A stretch of 64,000 nucleotides of DNA, taken from Halanaeroarchaeum sulfurireducens (lineage in GTDB: Archaea > Halobacteriota > Halobacteria > Halobacteriales > Halobacteriaceae). The stretch is taken from NCBI RefSeq assembly GCF_001011115.1, contig NZ_CP008875.1, positions 1 to 64,000 on the forward strand, given 5' to 3'. The stretch's first letter is position 1, and each line of letters starts with the position of its first letter. A program made the position numbers and the translations under genes. Shown piece after piece: positions 1-10,622 of this stretch. The notes beneath the pieces are model-generated. The model was not told the DNA's origin. It did not search any database and saw only the letters and a program-made list of their open reading frames with translations.

Positions 1-556
1 TCGGTTTTGGGCGTAGATTTCAGGCGACCTGTGATTGGGTTCCATAGCCCCGGGGTTTCGGGCTAGTGTTTCCATTGTGATGGTTTCAAAGTTGCGGATG
101 GACAGGGCATGTCGAGATTGATTCTTGAGCATCCACAACTTCACTTCCTATTAACCCCGACATTTTGGCAATACTATTAGCGTCTAAGCTCTCCCCACGA
201 TGAGAAAAAGGCTGTAGAAATTGATCCACCGGATTTAGAGTGCCTTGGCTGTGGGGGACCACGAGTGTCACCCCGCGAGGGGAGTGATGGTGCCTTCGGA
301 CAGGAATGGATTTTCTGTCCATAATATGGCGGAGTACCGGTCGGTGATCCTCGTTAAGTCTGGCTGATTTTGTATTATCCCCCCCTGTAGAATCGCTAGG
401 CCTAGTACTCTGGTTTGTATGCTACACCAGTTGAGGATTCTTGGATGACAAATAGTAAAGTAGGTTCGCTGACTGCACCATCGTATGAACACTCTCCCGG
501 ACGGCGAGGATGGACCGCCGTCTCTTTCCCGCACGTTCTCTCCCGAGGAGGTCAAC
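1..556. other. Intergenic region upstream of the BREX operon
   Basis: No credible gene is visible here; the open frames on both strands lack haloarchaeal acidic composition. Two local structures stand out: an inverted repeat at about 267-286 (TCAC and CCC arms around a GCGA loop, answered by GGGG and GTGA), and a GGACAG/CTGTCC pair at about 298-319. An A+T-rich TATA-like stretch lies at about 370-380, 180 bases before brxA. Which of these drives the operon is not decided by the sequence. Confidence 0.4.
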
Positions 557-1321
557 ATGGATTTGACCATGTGCGGCCTGTTGCCGAATCGCGCAGAAGA
601 GGTTGCTCGGTTGTACAAAGAATATGGGAACTGGAATCAGGTCAAGGAAGTCTGGTTCGAGGAACGGCGTGCGAACCGCAGCACAAAGGGGAGCTCACAG
701 AAAATATACCGAGTCCTTTCATCCCGATTCAAAAACGCGCCTGCCAGTCTCCCCAATCCACGCAATCTGCCAGACGTGTTGGATACCTGTTCGTCATCCC
801 GAGACAAAGCGCAAGTGCTCTACTTGTATCTGATCGCCGACGACGCGCTCGTTCGATACACAATCCACGAATACGCCCAGCGACTATCCGCTGACCACCC
901 TGGTGCACTAGACTTCTCCAACGAGACACTCACAACTATCCTGAACCAGTTTGAGTATAGCGACGGGACGTCGTTTGACTACGCTGACTCAACTACGGAG
1001 AGATGGTGCGAAGGTTTTCGATCGGTCATGCGCGAAATCGGCGCCTTGGAGGATCAGCAAACTGTCGTCGGCAACCCCCCATCTATAGGAGATATACCAC
1101 TCCTCACCGCAATGGACCACTCGTACGAGGAGGGCGAGAAGGAGTGGTTCGAGTCACCAATCGGCTTCCAGTACCTGTTCCAGCCGAGTGATCGCTGGGA
1201 GGAACTCTACAACAGGGCAACGGAAACTGGGGCATGGAAGTTCGTCGAACTGCATGGAAGTCTTCAACTGCACCCGGCCAACGAGCCGTACACATGGATT
1301 ACTAATGGGGGTGCTGAATAA
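557..1321 (+). CDS. brxA: BrxA, BREX small inner-membrane-protein family (DUF1819)
   Basis: This is the first gene of the BREX locus. It resembles the BrxA/DUF1819 family, small basic-helical proteins conserved in BREX systems whose bacterial member binds DNA; its exact role in exclusion is unclear. The frame is open from an ATG at 485 (278 residues), but I prefer the ATG at 557 (254 residues) because GAGGAGG at 545-551 sits five bases before it, and the extra N-terminus is proline/glycine-rich and unlike the family. The recognisable part runs from the LPNRAEEVARLYKEYGNW segment through the helical C-terminal half. Its stop overlaps the start of the next gene by one base (TAATG), so translation is probably coupled. 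The call rests on family resemblance plus its place in front of brxC and brxB. Confidence 0.8.
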   Translation: MDLTMCGLLPNRAEEVARLYKEYGNWNQVKEVWFEERRANRSTKGSSQKIYRVLSSRFKNAPASLPNPRNLPDVLDTCSSSRDKAQVLYLYLIADDALVRYTIHEYAQRLSADHPGALDFSNETLTTILNQFEYSDGTSFDYADSTTERWCEGFRSVMREIGALEDQQTVVGNPPSIGDIPLLTAMDHSYEEGEKEWFESPIGFQYLFQPSDRWEELYNRATETGAWKFVELHGSLQLHPANEPYTWITNGGAE

Positions 1322-4300
1322 TGGTCGACGCAACTTGGTTTGAGGATCTCCCCGAGGACTTCGAAGAGTCCGTTCGTATCGACCGCGAAGAACAGGCCGA
1401 TGAAGAACACTGGCATCGAGAGCAAGCCATTGCGTCCTACCACGTTACGGAAGACTCCCAACGCTTCCTCGAGGACTTCGTTAATCGGTTGCTCGGGGAC
1501 GCAGAAGATATGCGAACCGGCTCGAATTACTGGCTCTACGGTTACTACGGGAGCGGGAAGAGCCACCTGCTGACAGTCCTTGACGGACTGATGGATACTC
1601 AGTGGGTACAAGGTCGCTATGACGCCATCTGGAAAGACCTCACTCCGGACACGACAACAGAGGGCAATCTGGACGGATTGCGCGACCAATGGAAAGGCGT
1701 TCATTCCAATTATCACGTCATCCCCATCTCGGTGAATTTGCTGAAGTACCAGGGTCAGAAACAACGCAGCTTCAGTGAGATCGTCCTTCGGCACGCACAC
1801 CAAAATCGAATACTCACGGGCGTCGATGATGATATTTCCACTGGGCTATCGTCCCAACTTGACGTCGCCTATTTCGAAGACTGGTATCGGACGACTGAAG
1901 ACTGGGCTGACCGACAAGACAAAGCCGCCACGGTCGTCGAACGGATTACATCGTCCCCAACGAAATACGAGTGGCACACAGAGGAACTCTGGGGAGATAT
2001 TCAGCAGTATAGCGCGCTATCTGACGTTGTCCTTCCAGAGCTGTTCGAACAGGTAACGGGAACGCCGGACGGCTATACTGACCTCCAACCGTCGGATATT
2101 GACCCTGAAGAGGTTGTCAGTCGACTGGAGTCACTTCGACAGGTCCGTGAAGAAGAACTCGGTGAACCAGTCAAGCTAGTTCTGCTGCTCGACGAAGTGA
2201 GCCTTTTCATCGGAACCGACTTCGAACGTCTCACTGAGCTTCAGACGCTCGCGGAAAACGTCGACGAAATTGGTGGCGGTGACATTCAACTCGTCGCGAC
2301 GGCCCAGGCGAAAATCGAGGACGTCCAACCGAAATTCGCAGCTCATGGTGCTGATTTCAGTATTGTCAAAGACCGATTCCCACACCGGTATCAGCTACCG
2401 AGCAAGCACGTGGGGGACATCGCTAAGCGACGACTTTTCCAGAAGTCAGACAATGGTAAAGACGCAGTTCGACACATCCTCGACGACGCCGGTGTGAAAC
2501 CGGCCGAATCACTCGTTTACAATGAGATAAAGCAGAACACGAAGCCACCGCTCGATAAGATAGATGACGAGGAGCTTGTCGAGTTCTACCCATTCCTCCC
2601 GTATCACGCCCCTTTATTCTTGGAAATATTGTTTAACCTTCGTCGGGAGGCGAAGGATCCAGCGAAATCTATTTTTTCGGGGACTGCACGGGCGATTTTG
2701 GCACTAATGCACGGGCTCCTCGTCGACTGGGTAGACGCAGGCGAAAAAGACCACGTCATCTCACTGGTCGACTTCTACAGATTGATTGAGCCTGAACTCT
2801 GGGAAATCCTTTCGCAGGACATGCGGGTCGTCGAGGGCACAGAAACGAAGACCGGCATTGCGAACGAAGTTACCGATGAGGAGAGTGAAATCGAAAAGTT
2901 CGATCTGGACGTGGCTAAAGCGATACTCCTCCTCCAGCATGTCTATGAAATCGTCCCGCTGAACGAGGGAAACATCGCAGTTGCGGTCATGGACGACCTG
3001 AATGGTCAGTCGTGGATCAGTACGACTAATCGTGTCGAGGAATCACTGAGTCGGCTTCAGAAATACATCCGACCGACGCAGGACGAAAGCGGACCACGTT
3101 ATCGGTTTGCGACGCGGATAGAACGCATCATCTACGAAGAGACTGAGGCGAACGAAGCAAACCCAACGTGGGAAGATGTCGTCGAAACCCTGGACAAACA
3201 TCTCTGGGAGCGCATTATCCAAGACTTGTCTCTCCCCGATTCGGTGCCGTATGGGGAATCCGCCGATGAGTATCCGGTATCGTACCACTTCGAACTCGAT
3301 GGAACGCCATTTGAGTCCAAAATCGAATCCGAAGGCGGCCTGGATATTGACCTCTCTGTCCAGGGGGTTCGCCCGGACAAAGATTCTGATCAGCCCGAAG
3401 AAGATACACTGTACTGGGAGATCGACACAGATGGTCTTCAGGACCTTCGCAAACGACTGATCGAATGGTGGGCGCTCCGTGACGCAATAGCGACACGAGA
3501 CGCGCCAGGAGCTGTCGAGCGAGACCTTGAGCAGCGTGCAGAAGCTGTCCGTAGCAAGTTAACCAGCGCAATGATGAGTGGCTCGTATACGGTGAAAGAT
3601 CGGACGGACATCAGCGGCCTCGCGAAAGCTGTTCGGGAGGCAGTAAACGTCACGTATCCTGACGACTTCCACCCGATGATGCTCCAAATCGACGAGAGTC
3701 GTCTCCACGAGCTGCGTGACCTCGACAACGAGGCCCCACTTCCAGCTTGGGCGCAAACAATTCAGGTTCCCGCATCGAACCATAATGGTGGCCACGGTAA
3801 ACAGACGATCCAGCGAAACGTAATGTCCCTCACAGGGCGTCAATTGAAAGACCGCGACGAGGGGCTCAATATGAATACTGTCCTCGAAGGCATTATCGAT
3901 CAGAAGCCCTTCTACGCCGAAGCCCGGCCAGCACTCTGTGCAATTATTTGGGGTTTCTGCCGAAATGGCCGGTTAGTTCCAATCGACGAAGATGGAAATA
4001 CGCTGAGAGATGAGGCCGTCCTTGAACTCGATGATTTCTCGAAGACGAGACTAAAACTTCTTCCACGCGAAAATTTGGGCAAGCTTCTGGAAGAGGGAAA
4101 ATTCAAGGAGACTACCGAAACCATAGCAGATGGTCTCATCCATCTCCAAGAAGCAAACCAGCAGATTCGTTCGAAACTCAACGGGCTTCGCGAAGACGTG
4201 ACCTTGGTCGTCGATGCCGACATCCGAACCGAAGAAGTTACCGAGTTACTCACTGCGTTTGCCGATGAGTTGACTGAACAAATCGATTCAACTGATGCCC

Positions 4301-5067
4301 GCCTCTCGACCGTCAAGTCACAAGACGAAGACATCGGGGATGTCATCGACGAGACGAACGATATACGGGAGTGGGTCAAAGAGGCAACTGCAAACTGGGA
4401 CCGTCGGCTTCCAGCGCTACAAAAGCTCGACGCGATACTCACGATTGGGAATCGACAATTCAATTGGATTGACGAGGACGCTCTAGCTGCTATCGAATCT
4501 CGATCGTCTGCCGTATCGTCGTTCAGAGGCGCGTGGTGGACAACCGACGGATGGAGTACCTTTTCCGAGAACCTGGTTCCTGATCTCGCACACGAACTTG
4601 AGGGATCGTGGAACACATTCGTTGACGAACGCGACCTTCGTGAGCTGGTCAACCGTCTCGAGGAGCATCCATGGGTAGTCCCAGCTACAGATCTCCCAAC
4701 AGGAGTTCACATCGCCTTCGAGGGCGAATATATCACGCCTATGCGCCAGCTCCAGCAGTGGTACAAAACGGTTGAGAAGGCTGTCACAACTCTGTCCGGT
4801 GATGCAGATACTGATGAGATCGTAAAGATAACGGACGACGTAGCGCAATTAAAGCCACTCGCCGACGCTATCGAGTATAGCCCGGCTGAATTGGATACTC
4901 GGCTCGATAAACTGTCGACGATCGTGGGTGATCGGGCGCTCAACGACGTTGATCAGATTGGTATTGTTCCCGAAGACCGGCAGAAACTGGATCGTCGGTT
5001 AGAGCGGCTTGTTGAACAGCGAGACCCAGAGAAAGAGGATATCGACGAGGGGTTGATTATTAGATGA
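1321..5067 (+). CDS. brxC: BrxC/PglY-like P-loop ATPase, first copy
   Basis: This large BREX ATPase has 1248 residues, the usual 1200-residue scale of BrxC/PglY. The Walker A motif GYYGSGKS lies at residues 74-81 and the Walker B strand LVLLLDEVSLF at about 284-294, so nucleotide binding should be intact. The C-terminal half is long, acidic and rich in predicted helices, with heptad-like stretches around residues 930-1010. In BREX systems this protein is required for host methylation and phage exclusion and is thought to act as a motor or scaffold with PglX and PglZ. The gene is coupled to brxA (one-base overlap) and to brxB (ATGA overlap at 5064-5067). A second, diverged paralogue follows brxB; two BrxC genes are a hallmark of the type 5 BREX arrangement described from Halobacteria. 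Confidence 0.88.
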   Translation: MVDATWFEDLPEDFEESVRIDREEQADEEHWHREQAIASYHVTEDSQRFLEDFVNRLLGDAEDMRTGSNYWLYGYYGSGKSHLLTVLDGLMDTQWVQGRYDAIWKDLTPDTTTEGNLDGLRDQWKGVHSNYHVIPISVNLLKYQGQKQRSFSEIVLRHAHQNRILTGVDDDISTGLSSQLDVAYFEDWYRTTEDWADRQDKAATVVERITSSPTKYEWHTEELWGDIQQYSALSDVVLPELFEQVTGTPDGYTDLQPSDIDPEEVVSRLESLRQVREEELGEPVKLVLLLDEVSLFIGTDFERLTELQTLAENVDEIGGGDIQLVATAQAKIEDVQPKFAAHGADFSIVKDRFPHRYQLPSKHVGDIAKRRLFQKSDNGKDAVRHILDDAGVKPAESLVYNEIKQNTKPPLDKIDDEELVEFYPFLPYHAPLFLEILFNLRREAKDPAKSIFSGTARAILALMHGLLVDWVDAGEKDHVISLVDFYRLIEPELWEILSQDMRVVEGTETKTGIANEVTDEESEIEKFDLDVAKAILLLQHVYEIVPLNEGNIAVAVMDDLNGQSWISTTNRVEESLSRLQKYIRPTQDESGPRYRFATRIERIIYEETEANEANPTWEDVVETLDKHLWERIIQDLSLPDSVPYGESADEYPVSYHFELDGTPFESKIESEGGLDIDLSVQGVRPDKDSDQPEEDTLYWEIDTDGLQDLRKRLIEWWALRDAIATRDAPGAVERDLEQRAEAVRSKLTSAMMSGSYTVKDRTDISGLAKAVREAVNVTYPDDFHPMMLQIDESRLHELRDLDNEAPLPAWAQTIQVPASNHNGGHGKQTIQRNVMSLTGRQLKDRDEGLNMNTVLEGIIDQKPFYAEARPALCAIIWGFCRNGRLVPIDEDGNTLRDEAVLELDDFSKTRLKLLPRENLGKLLEEGKFKETTETIADGLIHLQEANQQIRSKLNGLREDVTLVVDADIRTEEVTELLTAFADELTEQIDSTDARLSTVKSQDEDIGDVIDETNDIREWVKEATANWDRRLPALQKLDAILTIGNRQFNWIDEDALAAIESRSSAVSSFRGAWWTTDGWSTFSENLVPDLAHELEGSWNTFVDERDLRELVNRLEEHPWVVPATDLPTGVHIAFEGEYITPMRQLQQWYKTVEKAVTTLSGDADTDEIVKITDDVAQLKPLADAIEYSPAELDTRLDKLSTIVGDRALNDVDQIGIVPEDRQKLDRRLERLVEQRDPEKEDIDEGLIIR

Positions 5068-5684
5068 GCCAGAGCAGTTCGTCACCATATAACGAATTTA
5101 AAAAGAAGCTGATCACGTTCGCCCAGGGACAACACGGTATTCGCAATCCGTTCGTTATCGCCGCCGTCGACCCGGGGTTAGAACACCGAATCGCAAACCG
5201 GCTCGTGACTTGGTCAGATGCCGAAAAGGAAAAACCAGAGATTCCAAACGACATCACTATTCAGCCAATCTGGCTTGACGAACTCCTTCCCAAGACCGAC
5301 GTGTACAAACTCCTCGTCGATTTGGGCAAGCCCTTGGCCGACCTCAGTGACGATAGGACGCCAGGTGAACGTGTCGAGGAAACGATGCAGGACCAGCTCT
5401 CGGAAGAGCTTATTCAACAAATTATCAACTATGAGCTCAGCGAAGAACAACTGGAGAATCAGAGTCACGTCGTGCTCCTACTGAACCTCGGCAGTCTGTA
5501 CCCGTTCACGCGTGCGTCTGAACTGCTCGACGAACTCGATCGACGGAACGTTAAGTGTACGATCGGCATCCCATTCCCAGGGGACGTCGTTGGTGGGAAA
5601 TTGAGCTTCTTCGGGGGCGAATCACGTCACTACTACCCCGCCCACCAGATTGACGGGCAAATTTTGAGGGTGCATCTCCAATGA
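5064..5684 (+). CDS. brxB: BrxB (DUF1788)
   Basis: This 206-residue protein matches the BrxB/DUF1788 family. The diagnostic parts are the HVVLLLNLGSLYPFTRASE segment and the C-terminal IPFPGDVVGGKLSFFGG region, which family members use in a conserved FPG/FL turn. BrxB is an essential BREX core component of unknown biochemical activity. It lacks a signal peptide or membrane segment and should be cytoplasmic. The ATG overlaps the end of the first brxC (ATGA), and its own TGA overlaps the start of the second brxC in the same way, so the three genes are almost certainly co-translated. The length fits the family norm of about 200 residues and nothing appears truncated. Confidence 0.85.
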   Translation: MSQSSSSPYNEFKKKLITFAQGQHGIRNPFVIAAVDPGLEHRIANRLVTWSDAEKEKPEIPNDITIQPIWLDELLPKTDVYKLLVDLGKPLADLSDDRTPGERVEETMQDQLSEELIQQIINYELSEEQLENQSHVVLLLNLGSLYPFTRASELLDELDRRNVKCTIGIPFPGDVVGGKLSFFGGESRHYYPAHQIDGQILRVHLQ

Positions 5685-8600
5685 CTATCGACGAGCTCTT
5701 CCACAGCGATCCGACGCGACAACTCGAAGAAGTACAGAAAATCAACTCCCGTGAACAGGCTGAGACTGACGTCAGGGAGTTCTACGAGACGGATAGTGCC
5801 GAACAGGTTTTGAAGGAACTCGGTGAGGTTGTCCAGACGCATCCCAGTGAGGCTGCACGGTTCCTCTACATTCACGCGACGTTCGGATCAGGGAAGACCC
5901 ACCTCCTGAAGTTGGTCGGTCTCCTCACTGACGCCGAGTCCGATATCGCTTACCTGGGTGACCGGCTGGCCGAGCAGTGGCCGGGATTTGATGAGCTACA
6001 GCGGTCCATCTCCGACTCACACGTCGATGGTCTCAAGCCGGTCTTCCTCAATCTACTCGATCGTGACGCGTCGAAAGAACCGCCACTCCCGTTCCTCATT
6101 TTCGAGGCGATTGGCCGCGAGCTCGGGTACCCGACTGACCCGAACTGGCTGCTAGAATGGGCCTGGACGGTCGACATGCAGTATGACGGTATCTGGGAGG
6201 GGCTCGAAGAGATCAAACATGACGGAAAGACGTTCGATGACGTACTCGCTGAACGAGCCTCGCTTCGCAGTTGGCTCTACGAGGCGTTGCCGGCTATGCC
6301 AGAGACAAGCGGAACAGATTTCGACAGCCGTTCAGGGGTGAAGGCATCTATCGAGGCCGCGGAAGCGGACGTCGAGCCGAAAGCGTTCGACCCCGATGGT
6401 CTCGTTTCGCGCGTCGAGACGGCAATTGACGCCATGAACGATGGGGAAAAGCAGACAGAGCTGCTGGTAGGTCTGGACGAGGTTGCTCTCTTCGTCGGCG
6501 ACAGCCGTCATCGATACCGTGAGTTCGAGGAAACGATGGAAGCACTCCAGCGTGGCCCGAACCCGGTCGTCGTCACCACCGGGCAGTATTCACTCCCGGA
6601 TACGCGCGAGAGCCTCATCGGTGAGCCTCCCGAAAACCACTGGACACGTCAACAGGTACCCCTCGAAGGTGCAGATACGGAGATTATTGTCCGGAAGCGG
6701 TGGCTCCAAAAGTCGGACCCCGAGGGAACGGAGCGTGTACAGTCATTGGTGGAGTCGATGGCGGATTTCTCACTCCATACGTACTCGTCGGTGACGAGCT
6801 CGGACCCGGATCCGATCGAGTCCTACCCGTTCCGAGAGTACGACCTGTCGCTCCTGCGTGCTGTAATGCAGGGGCTCATCACACAGGGCCGGTCGACGGA
6901 TCGAGACTACATCCAGGGTCGCGCGCTGCTCGTCCTGGTCAGGTCGCTGTTTACCAAGTTCGGGTGGGCGTCGAAAGAGGAGGGCTCGCTGGTCACATGG
7001 GACGTTCTCTTCGACTTGTTGGTTGAGGAGACGACGTACCTCCCGCTGTGGGTTCAGGAGATGATCGACAACACGCTCGTGCCGACGTTTGACGGCGACG
7101 AGGACGCCTGGGAGGTGCGCCTTGCGAAAGGCCTCTACCTCTTGAACCAAACGCCTGCGGTCCCCTCGACGCCGGAGAATCTCGGACGTTTGATGGCTGA
7201 CGACGTTACGGCATCCGTCGACGAGGTCGTCGAGAGAACCGAGTCTGGGTTGGAGACGCTCGTGGACAAGCAGAAAGTCCTCACCGAGACGAATGACGAG
7301 GGCGACGAGGTGTACACCCTCGTCTCTGAAGATCAGGAAAGCATCCTCAGTCGCGCGCAGGACAAGGCCGCAAAAATTTCCCCACACCAGTTGTCGGCGT
7401 GGTTGGAGACGCGGTTGCGCGAAAACGACGACTTCTTCCACAGTGACAACAACCGCCACGAAGTGGATGTCGGCGACGAACGCCTCGTCCCACTACGGTA
7501 CAACTACTCGATCCTCGAACCTGTCGACCGAGCGCCTACACCCGAGTACGACGCCCTGCGTGTTCGCGTGTTGGCCGATGATCATGATACGGTCACCGAA
7601 CAGGTTGAGACATGGCAGGAAGTAAACGATAGTCCTGATGGAGAACACATCCTAATTACCATTGATGTTCCGGAAACGATGCTTGAACGGATTCGGAACG
7701 TTATCGGGATGGGGAAGGTATTGGACGAAGAGACCGAGTCACACCCGGAACTCGAGCGTGAACACCGCACCGACAAGCGACGCCTTGAATCGTCAGTGAC
7801 CGAAATCCTAGAGGAGGCATCGGTGTTTACGGCCCATGAACATCGTGGGACCCGCTCCAGTGTACTCGCCGATGTCGTCAAAGATCAGGTCGACACTGTG
7901 TTCGGCTCGTCTCGAAAGACACTCACGCGGCCGCTCGTCGAGGTCGACGACGCGAAGGCGGTGGCGAGGTTCTTCCGCGGCAGCGGGGAGTGGCCGCTCT
8001 CGGACGCAGACGCAGCGATGCTTGGCGTCGATACCGCCAGCGCCGAGATTGCTGATACCGGCTGGTGTCGCGAGTTCATCGAAACGTACGAGTCCCAGAA
8101 ATCGGTCGACGTCGAGACGCTCCTCCAGCAGACCAGGACTGCGGACGGGGATTACCGCGGAACCCCTCAAAAGTCGATCGCAGCACTTCTTATCACGCTC
8201 GCCACCTCGAACGAAGACGTCGTCCTCAAACGGGATACTGACTACCTGAATGATCCGACCACAATCGGCCGCCAGGTTCGAACAAAGGGTGGCCTCTCGT
8301 CGCTGACGATTCGCTTCGAGAAGATACTCGATCCGAGGAAGGTCAGGTCGCTCGTTGCTACGGTGAGCAATGAAGAACCGATCGGAGATGGCATCGACGA
8401 GTGGCTCAATGAACTCGAGGTATGGATCGAGGAGAACAGTGCAACCGTTAAGCGCACGCTAAAGGGAACCAATCGAGAGTTCGGCGTGACGCTTGATGCC
8501 TTTGAGGCGACAATTGACCCCGCCCTAAGAGGTGAGGAGCTTTCCACGTCCGACCTGGGAAGTGAGGACGATCTCGAGACAGTACTCAAGGAGGCCAACA

Positions 8601-9508
8601 CTTTCGCGGACGCACGGGAACTCTTCGGCGTCGAGGAAGACGGTGGGACCATCTGGGAGCGCTTCAGCGAAGAGTTGGACACGATGACGTCACTTTACCC
8701 GAACGCGTCGATCACCAACAGTATGCGTTCAACGGCGGAGAGCAATACCGTTCCCAGTGTCGCCACAGTCGAGTCCCGGATTCGGGACGCTGAGGAGCAT
8801 CGCGTCGATGAAATTTCGGAGCAGTATCGACGTATCACAGGAAACACCACGACAGAGTCTGACCCCGAGGCCATATGCGATGACCTGAGTGTATGGCTTC
8901 AGTCGAACGAGGATGACGTTCGAGAAATTATCGAAAAAGCTACTGCTGAGTTCAAGGCCATTGTACTTGACGACCTGATAGACGTGTTCGAGAAGGTCTG
9001 GAACAGCGGGGATCTATCGGAAAGTGACGTCGCCAACCCGGCCGTTGTTCAGCGGTCTGAGACGTACGAGCAGGTTCGCGAACTCCTCGACGATACTGGT
9101 GGCGCGAGCCACTGGTCGCAGCTCCAGGAAGCAGGGCGAGAACTGCGGGAAGAGCATCCAGAATCACCAACGACCGAGGCTGTCGAGACCGCCCTAGATG
9201 CTTCGCGACCACCCACAAAGCGAAGTGTTCGACAGCTTATCGAGCGGGCAAAGGATCCAAAGCTCCCCGGTGCAGACGACGATGCATGGGCTGAACTTCA
9301 GGGGGTTGCCGAGGAGCTACGCCAGGAACTTCCGAACGCCGATGTGACCGACGATGTCACGGAGGCCGTTGATGCCGACGAGAGACCGAGCGAAGAACAA
9401 GTGAACGATCTGCTCGCCGAGTCGAAAACGGTGTTGGACCGGATTCGGGATGTGGAAGAACGGCTAGATGGATTAAAAGAGGGCAGTATCGTTGTGATCG
9501 AAGAGTGA
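5681..9508 (+). CDS. brxC: BrxC/PglY-like P-loop ATPase, second copy
   Basis: This second large ATPase of the locus has 1275 residues. Walker A is FGSGKTH at about residues 68-74 and Walker B is LLVGLDEVALFVG at about 262-274, both intact. It shares architecture with the first BrxC (N-terminal P-loop followed by a long acidic helical region), but the two are clearly diverged and are unlikely to be recent duplicates. The last 150 residues contain repeated short segments that look like a tandem helical repeat: ELREEHPESP with a following DASRPP, then ELRQELPNAD with a following DADERP. It begins in an ATGA overlap with brxB. After its stop the co-directional run is broken by about 100 bases and a gene with its own likely promoter. 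Confidence 0.86.
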   Translation: MTIDELFHSDPTRQLEEVQKINSREQAETDVREFYETDSAEQVLKELGEVVQTHPSEAARFLYIHATFGSGKTHLLKLVGLLTDAESDIAYLGDRLAEQWPGFDELQRSISDSHVDGLKPVFLNLLDRDASKEPPLPFLIFEAIGRELGYPTDPNWLLEWAWTVDMQYDGIWEGLEEIKHDGKTFDDVLAERASLRSWLYEALPAMPETSGTDFDSRSGVKASIEAAEADVEPKAFDPDGLVSRVETAIDAMNDGEKQTELLVGLDEVALFVGDSRHRYREFEETMEALQRGPNPVVVTTGQYSLPDTRESLIGEPPENHWTRQQVPLEGADTEIIVRKRWLQKSDPEGTERVQSLVESMADFSLHTYSSVTSSDPDPIESYPFREYDLSLLRAVMQGLITQGRSTDRDYIQGRALLVLVRSLFTKFGWASKEEGSLVTWDVLFDLLVEETTYLPLWVQEMIDNTLVPTFDGDEDAWEVRLAKGLYLLNQTPAVPSTPENLGRLMADDVTASVDEVVERTESGLETLVDKQKVLTETNDEGDEVYTLVSEDQESILSRAQDKAAKISPHQLSAWLETRLRENDDFFHSDNNRHEVDVGDERLVPLRYNYSILEPVDRAPTPEYDALRVRVLADDHDTVTEQVETWQEVNDSPDGEHILITIDVPETMLERIRNVIGMGKVLDEETESHPELEREHRTDKRRLESSVTEILEEASVFTAHEHRGTRSSVLADVVKDQVDTVFGSSRKTLTRPLVEVDDAKAVARFFRGSGEWPLSDADAAMLGVDTASAEIADTGWCREFIETYESQKSVDVETLLQQTRTADGDYRGTPQKSIAALLITLATSNEDVVLKRDTDYLNDPTTIGRQVRTKGGLSSLTIRFEKILDPRKVRSLVATVSNEEPIGDGIDEWLNELEVWIEENSATVKRTLKGTNREFGVTLDAFEATIDPALRGEELSTSDLGSEDDLETVLKEANTFADARELFGVEEDGGTIWERFSEELDTMTSLYPNASITNSMRSTAESNTVPSVATVESRIRDAEEHRVDEISEQYRRITGNTTTESDPEAICDDLSVWLQSNEDDVREIIEKATAEFKAIVLDDLIDVFEKVWNSGDLSESDVANPAVVQRSETYEQVRELLDDTGGASHWSQLQEAGRELREEHPESPTTEAVETALDASRPPTKRSVRQLIERAKDPKLPGADDDAWAELQGVAEELRQELPNADVTDDVTEAVDADERPSEEQVNDLLAESKTVLDRIRDVEERLDGLKEGSIVVIEE

Positions 9509-9605
9509 GCAGCCTCTACGAACGTCTATTGTTCGCTCAGAGTCGGTGAGAAGGGTTTTCCCCCGACGGAAATGATTTAGTGTCGGGTGCGAATAGTCAG
9601 CCGTT

Positions 9606-10601
9606 ATGACGAACCCGCTCTTCTCCACGTATACCCAAGGCGAGAACCGTGTGACGTCGACATTGCTCGCGGTGCTCGAACACGTAAACAACCGTCTCGG
9701 TGAGGACATCCTCGAAGCACTCGTCGACGAATCCGATCTCTCACTTGTCGCTTTCGACAATCAAGTGACCGGCGTGGAGTCGATACCGGATGCAGCCATT
9801 CGTGGATCGACAGCCCTCTGGTTCGAAACAAAGACGAGCCGAAACGCGGTCAGGAGAAATCAGCTCGAAGACCACCTCAAGGCTCTCGATCAGGACCCGT
9901 CAGACCTCCAGCGGTTGATCGTTCTCACACCCGACGAGCGGCCCCCCGATGAAGTGCAGGCGGTCGATGATGAACGTCTGGTCTGGGCGAGTTTCGATAC
10001 GCTCGTGGGAACGCTCGAATCGGTACTGGAACGCGACGTCGGAAGTGCCGAGGCGAGTATGTACGTCCCGACCGAACGGGAAGCCTTCCTGCTGCGCGAA
10101 CTGATGCGGTTCATCTACGACGAGGAACTCGTTAGCGGGAAAGAAGACCGGGTTATGGTCGTCGCTGCGCGAAGAGCATGGGACGAATATGGCACATACG
10201 ACCACTACTTCTGTCAGCCCAACCGTTCGTTCAAGCCGGTTTCACACCTTGCGTTCTACAAGGACGGCGAAATCAAATGCGAGGTCCCGCGGGTAACCGG
10301 AAGTATCGAGAGCATTACCTTGGACGAGGAGACTGTTGACGACCACCCAGACCTCTCTCAGAACCAAAAGCAGTCTTTGCTCGAATCAGTCGAAAAGATG
10401 CGAGAAAACGAGTCAGAACGGTATGGAGATACCCAGAAGGTTCTGTTCCTCGAACCTGATCTTGAGCTGGATCAGCCAGTTCAGAATGACAAGACAGCAA
10501 GCGACTCTAACCGGACGGTTGCATTCGTACAGGGCCACCGGTACGTTTCGTTATCGATGCTTCGGGAGGGCCCCCAACAAACAACAGAACTTGAGGAATG
10601 A
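9606..10601 (+). CDS. PD-(D/E)XK nuclease-like protein in the BREX locus
   Basis: This 331-residue protein sits between the second brxC and pglX. Its N-terminal 110 residues fit the PD-(D/E)XK nuclease fold: an early glutamate (E13), the acidic residue of IPDAAI (D62), and the strand LWFETKTSR giving E74 and K76. This is the catalytic layout of restriction-type and Holliday-junction-type nucleases. The remainder, from about residue 140, is not recognised and could be a target or regulatory domain. There is no convincing Shine-Dalgarno sequence before the ATG; an A+T-rich TATA-like stretch about 30 bases upstream suggests a separate leaderless transcript. In the BREX setting it could act as a restriction effector, but BREX is not known to need DNA cleavage, so this is inference. 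Nuclease assignment is motif-based only. Confidence 0.7.
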   Translation: MTNPLFSTYTQGENRVTSTLLAVLEHVNNRLGEDILEALVDESDLSLVAFDNQVTGVESIPDAAIRGSTALWFETKTSRNAVRRNQLEDHLKALDQDPSDLQRLIVLTPDERPPDEVQAVDDERLVWASFDTLVGTLESVLERDVGSAEASMYVPTEREAFLLRELMRFIYDEELVSGKEDRVMVVAARRAWDEYGTYDHYFCQPNRSFKPVSHLAFYKDGEIKCEVPRVTGSIESITLDEETVDDHPDLSQNQKQSLLESVEKMRENESERYGDTQKVLFLEPDLELDQPVQNDKTASDSNRTVAFVQGHRYVSLSMLREGPQQTTELEE

Positions 10602-10622
10602 TCGGTCACGATAGATGAAAGT

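Noticed and set aside
268-618. 116-codon minus-strand ORF upstream of brxA
   Set aside because: Composition is basic and cysteine/tryptophan-bearing without any domain pattern, and it overlaps brxA antisense.
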